Source: Micromonospora violae (lineage in GTDB: Bacteria > Actinomycetota > Actinomycetes > Mycobacteriales > Micromonosporaceae). Taken from it: a DNA stretch of 64,000 bases. Position numbers and translations under genes: made by a program. The notes under the pieces are model-generated. The model had not been told where the DNA came from. It saw only the letters and a program-made list of their open reading frames with translations, and made no database searches. This document shows positions 8,078 through 17,503 of the stretch, piece by piece; position 1 is the stretch's first letter, and each line of letters starts with the position of its first letter. The stretch is from NCBI RefSeq assembly GCF_004217135.1, contig NZ_SHKK01000001.1, forward strand, positions 2,666,001 through 2,730,000, given 5' to 3'.

Positions 8078-8962
8078 CTACCGGAGACCTCCGACGGAGA
8101 GCCCGCCGCGCCAGTGTCGTTGGAGGCTGAAGAACGCGATGATCAGCGGGATCACGGACACCAGGGAGCCCAGGATGATGAGGCTCCACAGCGAGGTGGT
8201 CCCCGCGTTGTTCGCGGACGCGATTCCCTGCCAGAGACCGAGACCGACGGTGACCGGGAAGAGCCGGTTGTCGGAGAGCATGGCCAGGGGCAGGAAGTAG
8301 TTGTTCCAGGACGCCACAGCCGACAGGAGCAGCACCGTGACCACCGCGGGACGCATCAGCGGAACAGCGATCTGGAGGAACGTCCGCATTTCTCCCGCGC
8401 CGTCGACCCGCGCCGCGTCCAGGAGTTCGTCGGGCACCGCGTCGCGCGCGTACACGTGCATCAGGTAGACGCCGAACGGGTTGAGCAGCGACGGGAGGAT
8501 CACCGCCCACACCGTGTTCGTCAGGCCGAGCCGGGAGAACATGATGAAGGTCGGGATGACCAGCGCGGTGGCGGGCACCATCAGCGCGCCGAGCACCACG
8601 GCGAAGCTGAAACGTCGGGCGGCGAAGCGGTACTTGGCGAACCCGTAACCGGCCATGACCGCCAGGACCGTGGCGCCGATGCCGCCGGCGATGGCGTACA
8701 GCGTGGAATTGAGAATCCACCGCAGGTAGATGCCACCGTCGTAGGTGAAGAGTTGCCGGAGGTTCCCGAGGTAGTCGATCTGGTCGGTGAACCAGAGGGT
8801 GTTACCGCCGCCGAACAGGCCGGGCGCGTCCTTGGAACTGTTGACGATGACCCACCAGAACGGTACGAGGAAGTAGATCACCAGGAAGCCGAGGAGGATC
8901 TGCAGAGGGAGGTAGCGCTGCGGTCGGCGGGCGCCTGCGCGGACGCTGGTGTGGTCGGTCAT
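8078..8962 (-). CDS. Carbohydrate ABC transporter permease, MalG type
   Basis: 294 residues, six predicted membrane helices. The cytoplasmic EAA loop that docks the ATPase reads DELLDAARVDGAGEMRTFLQ. The start ATG 8962 overlaps the stop of the upstream permease (TGATG), so the longer open frame beyond it is not coding. It forms the inner-membrane channel together with the MalF-type partner; no ATPase is encoded nearby, which is usual in actinomycetes where a shared MsiK-type ATPase serves many importers. Confidence 0.92.
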   Translation of the reverse strand: MTDHTSVRAGARRPQRYLPLQILLGFLVIYFLVPFWWVIVNSSKDAPGLFGGGNTLWFTDQIDYLGNLRQLFTYDGGIYLRWILNSTLYAIAGGIGATVLAVMAGYGFAKYRFAARRFSFAVVLGALMVPATALVIPTFIMFSRLGLTNTVWAVILPSLLNPFGVYLMHVYARDAVPDELLDAARVDGAGEMRTFLQIAVPLMRPAVVTVLLLSAVASWNNYFLPLAMLSDNRLFPVTVGLGLWQGIASANNAGTTSLWSLIILGSLVSVIPLIIAFFSLQRHWRGGLSVGGLR

Positions 8963-9903
8963 CAGAGGAAGCTCCTCCGCTTGCGGGTGAAGAACAGGAA
9001 GGCGTACACGCAGATGAACACGATCCCGCCGAGAGCGAAGGAGATCGCGGACCCGTAGTTGAAGTTGGCGAGCGAGAACGCCTGCTGGTAGGCGTACATG
9101 TTGGGGGTGAAGTCCGAGCCGATCGCGCCCGCGGCGAGGTACCGCAGGATCTGCGGCTCGTTGAAGAACTGCAGGGTGCCGATGAGCGAGAAGACCAGGA
9201 TCAGGATCAGCGCTGGCGCGATCAGCGGGATCTTGATCCGCGTGGCGATCTGCCACCGCCCGGCGCCGTCCATCCGGGCCGCCTCGTAGAGCGTCGGGTC
9301 GACGCCCTGCAACGCCGCGTACAGGATGATCATGTAGTAGCCGGCCCACTGCCAGGTCACCACGTTGAGCAACCCGTAGAAGATCAGGTCGCTGCTCAGG
9401 AAGTCAGGTGCGGTGGCGCCGAAGAGCCCGAAGATGTCGGTGAGTGGGCCGAAGCCCTTGCTGTAGAGGAACCCCCACATCACCGCGCCGATGACCGTCG
9501 GGATCGCGTACGGCAGGAAGATCATGAGGCGGGAGAAGCGGGCGAACAGGGTGGTCACCGAGTCCAGGATGAGCGCCATCGCGAGCGCGATGATGATCTG
9601 CACCGGGATCGAGACGAGCGAGAAGCGGATGACGAACCACGCCCCGGACAGGAAGCTCGGGTCGGTGAACGCCTTCACGTAGTTGTCGAAGAGGACGAAG
9701 CTGGTGCCGCCGATCAGCTTCTTCTGAAAGAGACTGAGGTACAGCGCGTACAGCAGCGGGGCGATGAGGAACGCCAGGAACACGACCCCGAACGGCCCGA
9801 CGAAGAGCCATCCCATCAGGTGCTCGCGAAGGTGTACCTTGCCACGGATCTTGCGCGTCTCAGGCTGTGTACGCGCTGCGCGCTTCTCGGTCAGGGATGT
9901 CAT
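8962..9903 (-). CDS. Carbohydrate ABC transporter permease, MalF type
   Basis: 313 residues with a basic N-terminal tail of about 28 residues and six membrane segments. The EAA motif is YEAARMDGAGRWQIATRIK. Lies between the binding-protein gene (76 bp upstream) and the MalG-type permease, with which it overlaps by one base. Part of an importer for an oligosaccharide that, from its neighbours, is probably xylan- or arabinan-derived. Confidence 0.92.
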   Translation of the reverse strand: MTSLTEKRAARTQPETRKIRGKVHLREHLMGWLFVGPFGVVFLAFLIAPLLYALYLSLFQKKLIGGTSFVLFDNYVKAFTDPSFLSGAWFVIRFSLVSIPVQIIIALAMALILDSVTTLFARFSRLMIFLPYAIPTVIGAVMWGFLYSKGFGPLTDIFGLFGATAPDFLSSDLIFYGLLNVVTWQWAGYYMIILYAALQGVDPTLYEAARMDGAGRWQIATRIKIPLIAPALILILVFSLIGTLQFFNEPQILRYLAAGAIGSDFTPNMYAYQQAFSLANFNYGSAISFALGGIVFICVYAFLFFTRKRRSFL

Positions 9904-9979
9904 CTTGGTCTCCGGGACGTGGACGCTGAGGGGGGAGGGTGGGCCGGCCGCCCAGTGCCGACGCGGCCCACCCAGCCGG

Positions 9980-11320
9980 TCACTGAACGGTGAAGCCTTG
10001 TTCCTTGGCGTACTTCGCCACGTCCTCCTGGAGCCGGTCGGCAGCCTGCGCTCCGGTGACGGACCCCTTGATGACCTCGCTGACCTGCTTCTCCATGGCG
10101 TCGAGGTAGTACTGGCCGAAGGGGGCGTACTGGACGCCCTTGTAGGCGTCGGCGGCGGGGACGTAGACCTCCTTGTTCGCCTGCTGGCCGTCGAAGAACG
10201 CCACCTTCAGGTCGATGAACGCCGGGTCCTTGAGGGCCGTGAGGTTCAGCGGGAAGATGACCTGGTTGGTCCAGCCGTCGGTGAGCGACTCCTTGTCGGC
10301 GTAGAGCCCGTAGGCGACCTTCGCCGCCAACTCCGGCTTCTTCGACTGCTTGGTCACCGAGAACGCCGACCCGCCCCAGTTCACCTGCACCGGGTTCGCC
10401 GGGTCCCACTGCGGCAGCGGCGCCACCGCGAACTTGCCGGTGTCCTGGCCCTTGCCGACACCCGCGCCGGTGAGGTAGCCGGGTGCCCACGCCGCCGAGA
10501 TGTACGTCGCGTAGTTGCCGTTGATCACGCCGGAGATGTACTCCGGGGTGAACTGGTTCTCCGTGCCGACCAGGCCCTTCCTGGCCAGGCCACCCCAGTA
10601 GTCCAGCACGTCCTTGGACGCCTGGTCGTTGAGCTTGACGCCGATCGACGTCGGCTGCGCCGGATCGAAGCTGAAGGGTGTGGCGCCCTTCTGGATCTGG
10701 AGCGCCATCAGCACCGCCGGGACGTTCGCGCCGAAGTCGCCGAAGAGCGGGCCGCCGGCGTCCTTCACCTTCTGCGCGGCCTGCTCGTACTCGGCCCAGG
10801 TCTTCGGCGGCGTGATCTTGTACTTGTCGAAGATGTCCTTGCGGTAGATCATGCCCATCGGGCCACCGTCGACCGGGACGCCGTAGACCGCGTCGCCGAC
10901 CGACACGTCCTTCCAGGCGCCCTCGCTGTAGTTAGCCTTGACCGCGTCGTAGCCGTACTGCTTGATGTCGACGAGCGCGCCCTGGATCTGGAAGGTCGGG
11001 ATCCGGTCCGCCTCGACCATGATCACGTCGGGTGCGCCGGTGCCCGCCGAGATGGCCGTCTGGAACTTGTCGTACTCGTCACCGCCCTGCCCGACGTTGG
11101 TCCAGCAGACCTGCACCTCGTTGTTCTGCTTGTTGAAGTTGTCGACGACGAGCTGGGTGTTGGGGTACCAGCCCCACATCGTCACGACCGGCAGGTCCTT
11201 CTTGGTGATGGTGTTCGTGCAGTTGCTCGCGTCGCTGCCACCCTCATCGGAGGAGCAGGCGACGAGGCCGCTGCCCGCCACGAGCATGGCTACCGTGGCG
11301 AGTATTCGTCTTCTCTTCAT
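9980..11320 (-). CDS. Extracellular sugar-binding lipoprotein of ABC importer
   Basis: 446 residues from ATG 11320 (GGGAAGAG ribosome site). The lipobox is LVAGSGLVACSSDEGG with the lipidated Cys about residue 22, so the protein is anchored outside the membrane. The body has family 1 solute-binding signatures (VVTMWGWYPN near the start, GAPDVIMVEADRIPTFQ, then ISAAWAPGYLTG). The N-terminal part of the open frame upstream of ATG 11320 has no signal character and is rejected. It is the substrate receptor for the two permeases immediately downstream. Confidence 0.92.
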   Translation of the reverse strand: MKRRRILATVAMLVAGSGLVACSSDEGGSDASNCTNTITKKDLPVVTMWGWYPNTQLVVDNFNKQNNEVQVCWTNVGQGGDEYDKFQTAISAGTGAPDVIMVEADRIPTFQIQGALVDIKQYGYDAVKANYSEGAWKDVSVGDAVYGVPVDGGPMGMIYRKDIFDKYKITPPKTWAEYEQAAQKVKDAGGPLFGDFGANVPAVLMALQIQKGATPFSFDPAQPTSIGVKLNDQASKDVLDYWGGLARKGLVGTENQFTPEYISGVINGNYATYISAAWAPGYLTGAGVGKGQDTGKFAVAPLPQWDPANPVQVNWGGSAFSVTKQSKKPELAAKVAYGLYADKESLTDGWTNQVIFPLNLTALKDPAFIDLKVAFFDGQQANKEVYVPAADAYKGVQYAPFGQYYLDAMEKQVSEVIKGSVTGAQAADRLQEDVAKYAKEQGFTVQ

Positions 11321-11422
11321 TGAGACTCTTCCCTTCGGGATGGCGGTACACAGCATCCGTACGCTGGCGGGCGCCACCGGGGCAGGAAACCCTGCTCCCG
11401 GTGGCGTCGCCGACGACGGCTC

Positions 11423-13606
11423 CTAGCGCTTGAACAGACGGGGCGCCAGGTCGATGAGGTTCTTCTGCCACACGTCCCAACCGTGCGGCCCGGGGGTGAC
11501 CCCGTCGAACTCGTAGCGGATACCGAGGTCGTTCAACGTGGTCAGCGATGCCATGAAGCTCGGGTACACGAAGTCGGTCTGGTCACCGACGTACAGGCGC
11601 AGCATCGTGGTGCCGTTGTTGATCGCCTCCACGTCGACGCCGGTGCCGCTACCGAAGCCGGCCGAGAACGCCGCGACGTAGGCGAACTCACCCGGGTAGG
11701 CCCGCAGCACCCCGAACGCCTGCCCGCCGCCCATCGACAGGCCGGCGAGGGCCTGCTGCGACGGATCGCTGGAGACGTGGTAGCGGGCACGGGCGGTCGG
11801 AACGATGTTCTCCCGCAACTCCCGGTTGAAGTTCGAGGAGTTGCCGTTGCCCATCACCACCACCATCGGCGTGAGGTCGCCGTCGAGGAACTGGTGGTCG
11901 AGGATCTGCTTGGCGCGGCCCATCTCGACCCAGTCCGTGTAGTTCTGGCCGCCACCGTGCTGCAGGTAGAGGACGGGGTACGGCTGCGCCCGGCCCGGGT
12001 CGTACCCCGGTGGGGTCCACACCAGCGCGGTGCGGTCCTGGCCGGCCACCGTGCTGGTATAGGTCATGCTCTCGACCTTCCCGCCCTGCCCGGCGGGCAC
12101 GTCCGACAGCAGTCGGGCGCCCGGGCCGGGGATGAAGAAGGTGCTCCACATCGGTTCGGTGGTCACCTTCGTCGGGTTGGAGGTGTCCTTGACCGCGACC
12201 CGGTCCACAATCAACCGGTAGTAGTAGAACCACGGCTTGAGCGGACCCACTGTCGCCCGCCACCGGTCACCGTCGCGGGTCAGCGGCAGTCGCAGCCAAC
12301 TGCCGCCCGGCGCGACGTTCGCCCAGACCGTGACGTGCTGAGCGTCCGCGAAGTCGGTGGTCGTCTCGAACGTGACGAACCCGTCCTCGGTGACGAAGGG
12401 CGTCGGGGTGGTGCCGGCCGGCGGCGGGGTGAACTCCCGCTTCAGCGGCTGGTGACCGGGGCTCGGCCCGTGATCCTGCACGGGCCGGAACAACCGCGGC
12501 AGGAAGTCGACGAGGTTCTCCTGCCAGGTGGTCCAGGTCGCGCCACCGTCCGGGTTGACCCCGTCGAACTCGAACCGGACATCGGCGCGGTCCAGCGCCT
12601 TCGTCAGTCGGTAGGTGGTGTTGTGCGCGGGGTCGGTGACGTTACCCGTGTACAGGCGCAGCAGCTTGACGCCGCGGTTGATCGCCTTGGCGTCCTTCCG
12701 GTCGATCTCCGGTGCCGACGTGCCCGAGAACCAGCCGACGTAACCGAACTGACCCGCCCTGGTGAGCGCGGCCCGCAGCGCCTGCGCACCGCCGTCGGCC
12801 ACACCCGCGATCGCCTGGTGCGCCGGGTCGCGAAGGACCCGGTAGTTGTCGGTGACCGCCTTCCGGAGGTCCTTCAACTCCCTGTCGTCGGCGGCGTCGG
12901 CGTTGGTGATCACCACCACCATCGGGCTCATCGCGCCCGCGGCCGAGAGGTTGTCGAGGATCTGCTTGGCGCGACCGAGATCGAGCCAGTCGGTGGCGGC
13001 GTCACCGGCGCCTGACTGCAGGAGGAGCGTCGGGTACCCCTTCGGACCCTTGGCCGAGTAACCCGGTGGCGTCCAGACCAACGCCGAGCGCTGCGCGTTC
13101 CTGGCCCGGTAGGTCAGCGTCTCGACCGTGCCGCCGGTGCCCGACGGCACGTCGACCAGCCACCGTGCCGAGTCACCCGCGACGAGGAACGTGCTCAGGA
13201 GCGGGTTCGACGCGACACTGGTGCTGTTCGTCGGGTCCTTGATGGTCAAGGTGTCGTCGGCGGTGAGCTGGTAGGTGTACAGCCCCGGCTCCAACGCGCC
13301 GAGAACGCCCGACCACACGTCCCCCCGGCGGGTCAGACCGAACTCCGCCCAGCTGGCGGACGGTCCGAAGTTGCCCTCGACAACGACCTGCGAGACGGTG
13401 CCGAGCTGCTCCTGGACGTACGCCGCCGGGACGGCGAACGAGGCGTAGCGGTCCGGGGAGACGTTCAGCCACGGCGTCTCCGCCGCTGCGGGTTGCGGCG
13501 CGAGGAGCACCGCCGCCGTGGCGATGACGCCGGCGGTGAACGCCGCCGAGAGTCGCCGGCGTACGCCCAGACGGCGTAAGCGCCCGTGATACTGTCCGGT
13601 AGTCAC
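11423..13606 (-). CDS. Secreted tandem esterase, two CE1/esterase-D-like units, first unit inactive
   Basis: 727 residues from GTG 13606, preceded by GAAAGGAG at 7 bases. After a signal peptide (about 1-42) come two copies of the same unit: an immunoglobulin-like/CBM48-type beta domain of ~100 residues and an alpha/beta hydrolase domain. Copy 2 has Ser624 in GLSMGGGQ, an Asp in LYVGDQTD and His about 707 in GPHGWDVW, a complete triad. Copy 1 has GVADGGAQ (Ala270 for Ser), LYTGNVTD (Asn for Asp) and GGATWTTW (no His), so all three catalytic positions are lost. Related proteins act as feruloyl, acetylxylan or enterobactin-type esterases; an ester on xylan side chains fits the surroundings. It lies 102 bp upstream of the ABC binding protein. 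Confidence 0.85.
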   Translation of the reverse strand: MTTGQYHGRLRRLGVRRRLSAAFTAGVIATAAVLLAPQPAAAETPWLNVSPDRYASFAVPAAYVQEQLGTVSQVVVEGNFGPSASWAEFGLTRRGDVWSGVLGALEPGLYTYQLTADDTLTIKDPTNSTSVASNPLLSTFLVAGDSARWLVDVPSGTGGTVETLTYRARNAQRSALVWTPPGYSAKGPKGYPTLLLQSGAGDAATDWLDLGRAKQILDNLSAAGAMSPMVVVITNADAADDRELKDLRKAVTDNYRVLRDPAHQAIAGVADGGAQALRAALTRAGQFGYVGWFSGTSAPEIDRKDAKAINRGVKLLRLYTGNVTDPAHNTTYRLTKALDRADVRFEFDGVNPDGGATWTTWQENLVDFLPRLFRPVQDHGPSPGHQPLKREFTPPPAGTTPTPFVTEDGFVTFETTTDFADAQHVTVWANVAPGGSWLRLPLTRDGDRWRATVGPLKPWFYYYRLIVDRVAVKDTSNPTKVTTEPMWSTFFIPGPGARLLSDVPAGQGGKVESMTYTSTVAGQDRTALVWTPPGYDPGRAQPYPVLYLQHGGGQNYTDWVEMGRAKQILDHQFLDGDLTPMVVVMGNGNSSNFNRELRENIVPTARARYHVSSDPSQQALAGLSMGGGQAFGVLRAYPGEFAYVAAFSAGFGSGTGVDVEAINNGTTMLRLYVGDQTDFVYPSFMASLTTLNDLGIRYEFDGVTPGPHGWDVWQKNLIDLAPRLFKR

Positions 13607-13735
13607 ACTCCACTCCTTTCCTGTGCCGGCAGCGGATGCGACCCGACTGACCGGCCAACTCAACGGTGGATCTGGCCGTGTGTCCTGCGTGCACCTCCTT
13701 CAGGCTGCTGCTGCCACGGGCGCACCTGGCCTGAT

Positions 13736-13751
13736 CGCTTCCTCGGAAACG
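13736..13751. promoter_or_regulatory. LacI-type operator candidate upstream of the esterase/ABC operon
   Basis: CGCTTCCTCGGAAACG is an imperfect 16-bp palindrome (CGyTTCC-nn-GGAArCG) 130 bp upstream of the esterase start, in the 173-bp gap after the LacI gene stop. It has the CG-centred half-site form common to LacI-family operators but differs from the CGGTAACG-type sites near the GH3/GH51 genes. Confidence 0.4.
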
Positions 13752-13779
13752 GTCAGGCGTGTGCGCCCATGGACGGATG

Positions 13780-14802
13780 TCATGGTCGTGCCGCGCTCTT
13801 CGGTGGTGCGGTCGAGCTGCGCACGACGAGGCTGGTCGGGAGCACTATCTGGGTCGGCTCGTCCCACTCGCCGGTCACCAGTGACTTCAGCATCCGCGCG
13901 GCTTCGTACCCGAGCTGATACATCGACTGGTCCACGGTGGTCAGACCCGGCTCGGTCGACGCCGACTCGGGAATGTTGTCGAACCCGACGACGGACAGGT
14001 CGCCCGGCACGGAGAACCCCAACTGCCGGGCGACCTCCAGAACCTTGAGGGCCATCCCGTCGCTCGCCGCGAAGATCGCCGACGGCGGGTCCGGTCGTTG
14101 CAGCAGGAGACGCGCCAGGGGCGTTGCCGACTCGGGGTTGAAGTCCCCGCGACCGATCAGCGTCGGGTCGACCGGGACGCCGGCGTTGGCCAGCGCGGCC
14201 CGGTATCCCTCCTCCCGGGACCAGGCCGAGGCCAGGCTGTCGCGACCGGCGATGAAGCCGATGCGCCGATGGCCCAGCCCGAGCAGGTGCTCGACCGCGG
14301 TGGTGGCGCCCGCGAGGTTGTCGGCCATCACCGAGGGCGCCGTCGAGCCCCGCACCGGGTCGATGGCCACGACCGGCGTCCGGCTCCGGATGTCACCCCA
14401 GGGCGTGACGACGATGCACCCGTCGGTCAGGGTGCCCGACAGTCGGGTCAGGTGCCGCTGCTCCCAGCCTTCCGAATATGACCCGTAAAGGTCGCTGTTG
14501 GCGTAGATGATCAGGTCGAAGCCCGAGCGGCTCAGCGCCTTCATCACGCCCTTGAGCACCTCGGCGGTATACGACTGGAAACTGTGCGCCACGAGGCCCA
14601 GCACGTTGGTGCGGCTGCGCCGCAGGCTCGTGGCCACCAGGCTCGACTCGTAGCCGAGTTGTTCGATCGCGGAGCGCACCTGAGCGAGCGTGCGAGCACT
14701 GACGCCGTAATGCCCGTTGACGACGCGCGAGACGGTGGCGGTGGAAACACCAGCGGCTCGGGCGACATCACTCATTGTTACCGGCGCATTGACTTCAATC
14801 AT
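13780..14802 (-). CDS. LacI-family regulator of the pentose/xylan locus
   Basis: 340 residues from ATG 14802, preceded by GAGAG; an in-frame ATG at 14823 lacks a ribosome site and lies inside the operator. DNA-binding domain MSDVARAAGVSTATVSRVVN, hinge YESSLVATSLRRSRTN, then the sugar-binding fold with AIFAASDGMALKVLEVA and LSVVGFDNIPESASTEPGLT. It lies between the GH3 gene and the esterase/ABC operon, all leftward. An extended palindrome overlaps its own upstream region and a near-identical sequence lies between GH3 and GH51, so I infer that this protein represses itself and those glycosidases until a sugar inducer appears. Confidence 0.92.
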   Translation of the reverse strand: MIEVNAPVTMSDVARAAGVSTATVSRVVNGHYGVSARTLAQVRSAIEQLGYESSLVATSLRRSRTNVLGLVAHSFQSYTAEVLKGVMKALSRSGFDLIIYANSDLYGSYSEGWEQRHLTRLSGTLTDGCIVVTPWGDIRSRTPVVAIDPVRGSTAPSVMADNLAGATTAVEHLLGLGHRRIGFIAGRDSLASAWSREEGYRAALANAGVPVDPTLIGRGDFNPESATPLARLLLQRPDPPSAIFAASDGMALKVLEVARQLGFSVPGDLSVVGFDNIPESASTEPGLTTVDQSMYQLGYEAARMLKSLVTGEWDEPTQIVLPTSLVVRSSTAPPKSAARP

Positions 14803-14824
14803 GCCGCTCTCTCTGGACTGCAAT

Positions 14825-14876
14825 CGTTATCGGTTACGTTTCCAGGATGTTGCCAACGTAACCGAGATCGATAACG
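14825..14876. promoter_or_regulatory. Extended palindromic operator upstream of the LacI gene
   Basis: CGGTTACGTT (14831-14840) and its exact complement AACGTAACCG (14855-14864) are separated by 14 bp, with outer arms CGTTAT (14825-14830) and ATAACG (14871-14876). The core ATCGGTTACGTTT differs by one base from ATCGGTAACGTTT in the GH3/GH51 promoter. It lies just upstream of the LacI start, indicating autoregulation. The remaining sequence up to the GH3 stop at 15000 shows nothing further. Confidence 0.6.
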
Positions 14877-14999
14877 AACACAAGACCTCTTCTCCTTACT
14901 GGACTGCCGGGAAGAGGGTCCTAACCGGATGTGCGCAAGGGCGCGGTCGACCGTCACTTTGCGCGTGGCGCAGAACCATTTTCCGTTCCGGGTGAACGA

Positions 15000-17372
15000 T
15001 CACAGCTGCCGAACTTCGACCGTCCCCGTAAAGACCTTCGACATCGGTCGGTCCTCGTCCGCGCCGATGACAAAAGTGCCGGCGTGGGTGCGGTCGGTAG
15101 CCGAGAAACCGACGTACACCTCGATCTGCCCGGGCTCCACCGCGTAGGTCATGCTCCGGTCGTAGAAACCGAGCTGGCCGGTGGGGAGCTCGAACCGCAC
15201 CGCCACCCGCTGGCCGGGGGCCGCCGCGACGCGGGCGAAGGCCTTCAGCTCCAGCACCGGGCGGGTGATCGTGGCCTGCGGGTCGCGGACATAGAGCTGC
15301 ACGACCTGCTCCCCCGCCCGGTCCCCGGTGTTGGTGACGGTGACGTCGACACCGACGCTGTCCCCGGCGCGGACCTCGGCGCTGCCCAACGCGGCGTTGT
15401 CGATCACGAACGAGGTGTACCCGAGACCGTGGCCGAAGACGTACCGCGGGGTGACCGGCGAATCCACGTAGTCGCCGTGCCAGTGTGATCGCCCGCCGGA
15501 CACCTTGTGGCCGTAGAAGACGGGGATCTGGCCCACGCCACGGGGGTACGAGATAGGCAGCTTTCCGCTCGGGTTGATCTCGCCGAGGAGCACCTCGGCG
15601 ATCGCCTGCGCCCCGGTCTCCCCCGGCAACCAGGCCATCAGCACCGCGGCGCACGTCTCGTGCAGAAAGTCGCTGCCGACGGGTCGTCCGGCGACGAGCA
15701 CCGCCACGACGGGTGTGCCGGTGGCGACGACGGCACGGACCAGGTCTTCCTGTACGCCCGGCAGGTCCAGACTGGACCGGTCCCGCGACTCGCCCGTGGT
15801 GGCCCCGGGCGTCAGCCCCGAGCGGTCCCCCAGCACCAGCACCGCGACGTCGGCCGCCGCAGCGACCGCGACCGCCTCGGCGAACCCCTCCGTCGACGGA
15901 TCGAGCACGTCGCAGCCCGGTGCGAAGCGCAGCCGGTCGCCCAGTCGTGCCGCGAGTTCGCCACGCACCGTGGGCACACCGTCGGTGCTCTCGTCGATCT
16001 CCAGATCGTCCGGGATCGTCATCATCTCGCCGAGCAGGCCGCGCCGCTTGCGCGCCTCCCGCAACGACTCGATGTGGGCCGCGAACGAGTAGTCACCGAG
16101 CAGGTGCCGGGCGTCGTCGGCGTTCGGACCGATGAGAGCGACAGTGCCGGATCCCGCGAGCAGCGGCAGGACGTCGTCGTTCTTGAGCAGGACGAGGCTG
16201 CGGCGGGCGATTTCCAGCGCCACCGTCCGGTGCCGCTCTGCGTTCGCCGTCGTCGCGGCCGCGTCCTCGTCGACGTACGGGTTCTCGAAGAGCCCGAGTT
16301 CGACCTTGTGCCGAAGGACCCGTGCGACCGCTTCGTCGAGCCGGGCCTCGCTGACCTCGCCCGCGTCCAGGGCGCGGGCGAGGGCGTCCGCGTAGGCGTC
16401 CGTCGCCGGAAGCTCCACGTCCACGCCCGCGCCGAGGCCCACCGTCGCGGCCTGCTGCTGGTCCGGCGCGAAGTGGTGGTACGAGTGGAGGTCGTTGACG
16501 GCGAAGTAGTCGGACACCACGCTCCCCGTGAAGCCCCACTGCCCCCGCAGGACGTCGGCGAGGAGTTCCTGATTGGCGTGGCACGGGATACCGTCGAGCT
16601 CGTGGTAGCCGGCCATCACCGACTGGAGGCCGCCCTCGCGGACCGCCGCCTCGAACGGATACAGGTAGACCTCGCGCAGCAGGCGGGGCGGCAGGTGGGC
16701 CGGCGCCCAGTTCAGCCCACCCTCGGACGCCCCGTAGCCGACGAAGTGTTTGGCGGTGGCGAGGACTCCGTCGGTCAGGTCGGTGCCCTGGAGGCCCCGG
16801 ACGAACGCCACTCCCATTCGGGAGACGAGGTAGGGATCCTCGCCGTAGGTCTCCTCGGTGCGGCCCCACCGCGGGTCGCGCACCACGTCCAGTACCGGCG
16901 AGAGCCCCTGGTGGCTTCCCATGGCCCGCATCTGCGCGCGCACGGCGTCCGCCAACTGCCGGTTGAGTTCCGGCGCCCAGGTGCTGGCGACACCGATCGC
17001 CTGCGGGAAGATGGTCGCCTGTCGGGCCATCACCCCCGAGCAGACCTCCTCGTGCACGATCGCCGGGATGCCCAGCCGGGTCTCGGTCACCAGGAAGCGC
17101 TGGATCGCGTTGGCGGCCTGCGCCACCTGCGCCGCCTTCAGGCTGGTCGCCCCCGCGATCCGGGTCACCTGTCCCAGGCCGTGCCGCAGGATCGGACGGG
17201 CCCGCTCCGGCGCGAACCGTCCGCCCTCCAGCAGGGCGAACGCCCACGTGCTGCCCAGTTGCGCGAGCTTCTCATCGCGGGTCATCCGGGCCAGCAGGTC
17301 CGACACCCGGTCGTCGACGGGCGCGGTCGCATCGGTGTAGGTCGCCCTGATCGTCGGCTCAACAGTGGTCAC
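15000..17372 (-). CDS. Intracellular GH3 beta-glycosidase (beta-xylosidase/beta-glucosidase)
   Basis: 790 residues from GTG 17372. No signal peptide, so the enzyme acts in the cytoplasm on imported oligosaccharides. The (alpha/beta)8 domain carries the conserved YGEDPYLVSRMG and KHFVGYGASEGG patterns and the nucleophile Asp288 (GSVVSDYFAV). The alpha/beta sandwich (LVLLKNDDVLPLL and VAVLVAGRPVG) follows, and a fibronectin-III-like domain closes the protein (GEQVVQLYVRDP). GH3 members with this layout are beta-glucosidases, beta-xylosidases or mixed arabinofuranosidases; the divergent GH51 partner and nearby xylanase favour xylo-oligosaccharides. Alternative start 17447 lacks a ribosome site. 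Confidence 0.9.
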   Translation of the reverse strand: MTTVEPTIRATYTDATAPVDDRVSDLLARMTRDEKLAQLGSTWAFALLEGGRFAPERARPILRHGLGQVTRIAGATSLKAAQVAQAANAIQRFLVTETRLGIPAIVHEEVCSGVMARQATIFPQAIGVASTWAPELNRQLADAVRAQMRAMGSHQGLSPVLDVVRDPRWGRTEETYGEDPYLVSRMGVAFVRGLQGTDLTDGVLATAKHFVGYGASEGGLNWAPAHLPPRLLREVYLYPFEAAVREGGLQSVMAGYHELDGIPCHANQELLADVLRGQWGFTGSVVSDYFAVNDLHSYHHFAPDQQQAATVGLGAGVDVELPATDAYADALARALDAGEVSEARLDEAVARVLRHKVELGLFENPYVDEDAAATTANAERHRTVALEIARRSLVLLKNDDVLPLLAGSGTVALIGPNADDARHLLGDYSFAAHIESLREARKRRGLLGEMMTIPDDLEIDESTDGVPTVRGELAARLGDRLRFAPGCDVLDPSTEGFAEAVAVAAAADVAVLVLGDRSGLTPGATTGESRDRSSLDLPGVQEDLVRAVVATGTPVVAVLVAGRPVGSDFLHETCAAVLMAWLPGETGAQAIAEVLLGEINPSGKLPISYPRGVGQIPVFYGHKVSGGRSHWHGDYVDSPVTPRYVFGHGLGYTSFVIDNAALGSAEVRAGDSVGVDVTVTNTGDRAGEQVVQLYVRDPQATITRPVLELKAFARVAAAPGQRVAVRFELPTGQLGFYDRSMTYAVEPGQIEVYVGFSATDRTHAGTFVIGADEDRPMSKVFTGTVEVRQL

Positions 17373-17472
17373 CCGGTCACCCCAATCACCGCGACAAGCT
17401 GGTTCTCCGGCCTCGTCCGGCACGACGCCCGCCGACCAGCCAGACATTGATCCAGGTGCCGTGTTCCCTTAC

Positions 17473-17496
17473 GTAAACGTAATCGGTAACGTTTAC
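17473..17496. promoter_or_regulatory. LacI-type palindromic operator O1 (GH3/GH51 divergent promoter)
   Basis: GTAAACGT (17473-17480) and ACGTTTAC (17489-17496) form a perfect inverted repeat around AATCGGTA. The sequence ATCGGTAACGTTTA recurs with one change upstream of the LacI gene at 14802, so both are probably read by that repressor. Confidence 0.65.
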
Positions 17497-17503
17497 ATAG
17501 ATC

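Noticed and set aside
6347..9058. 903-residue open frame on the + strand
   Set aside because: Antisense to the dehydratase and permeases. It is Arg/Gly/His-rich with no domain, the usual shadow of GC-rich coding on the other strand.
15507..17450. 647-residue + strand frame
   Set aside because: Antisense shadow of the GH3 gene, low-complexity Arg/Val/Gly composition.
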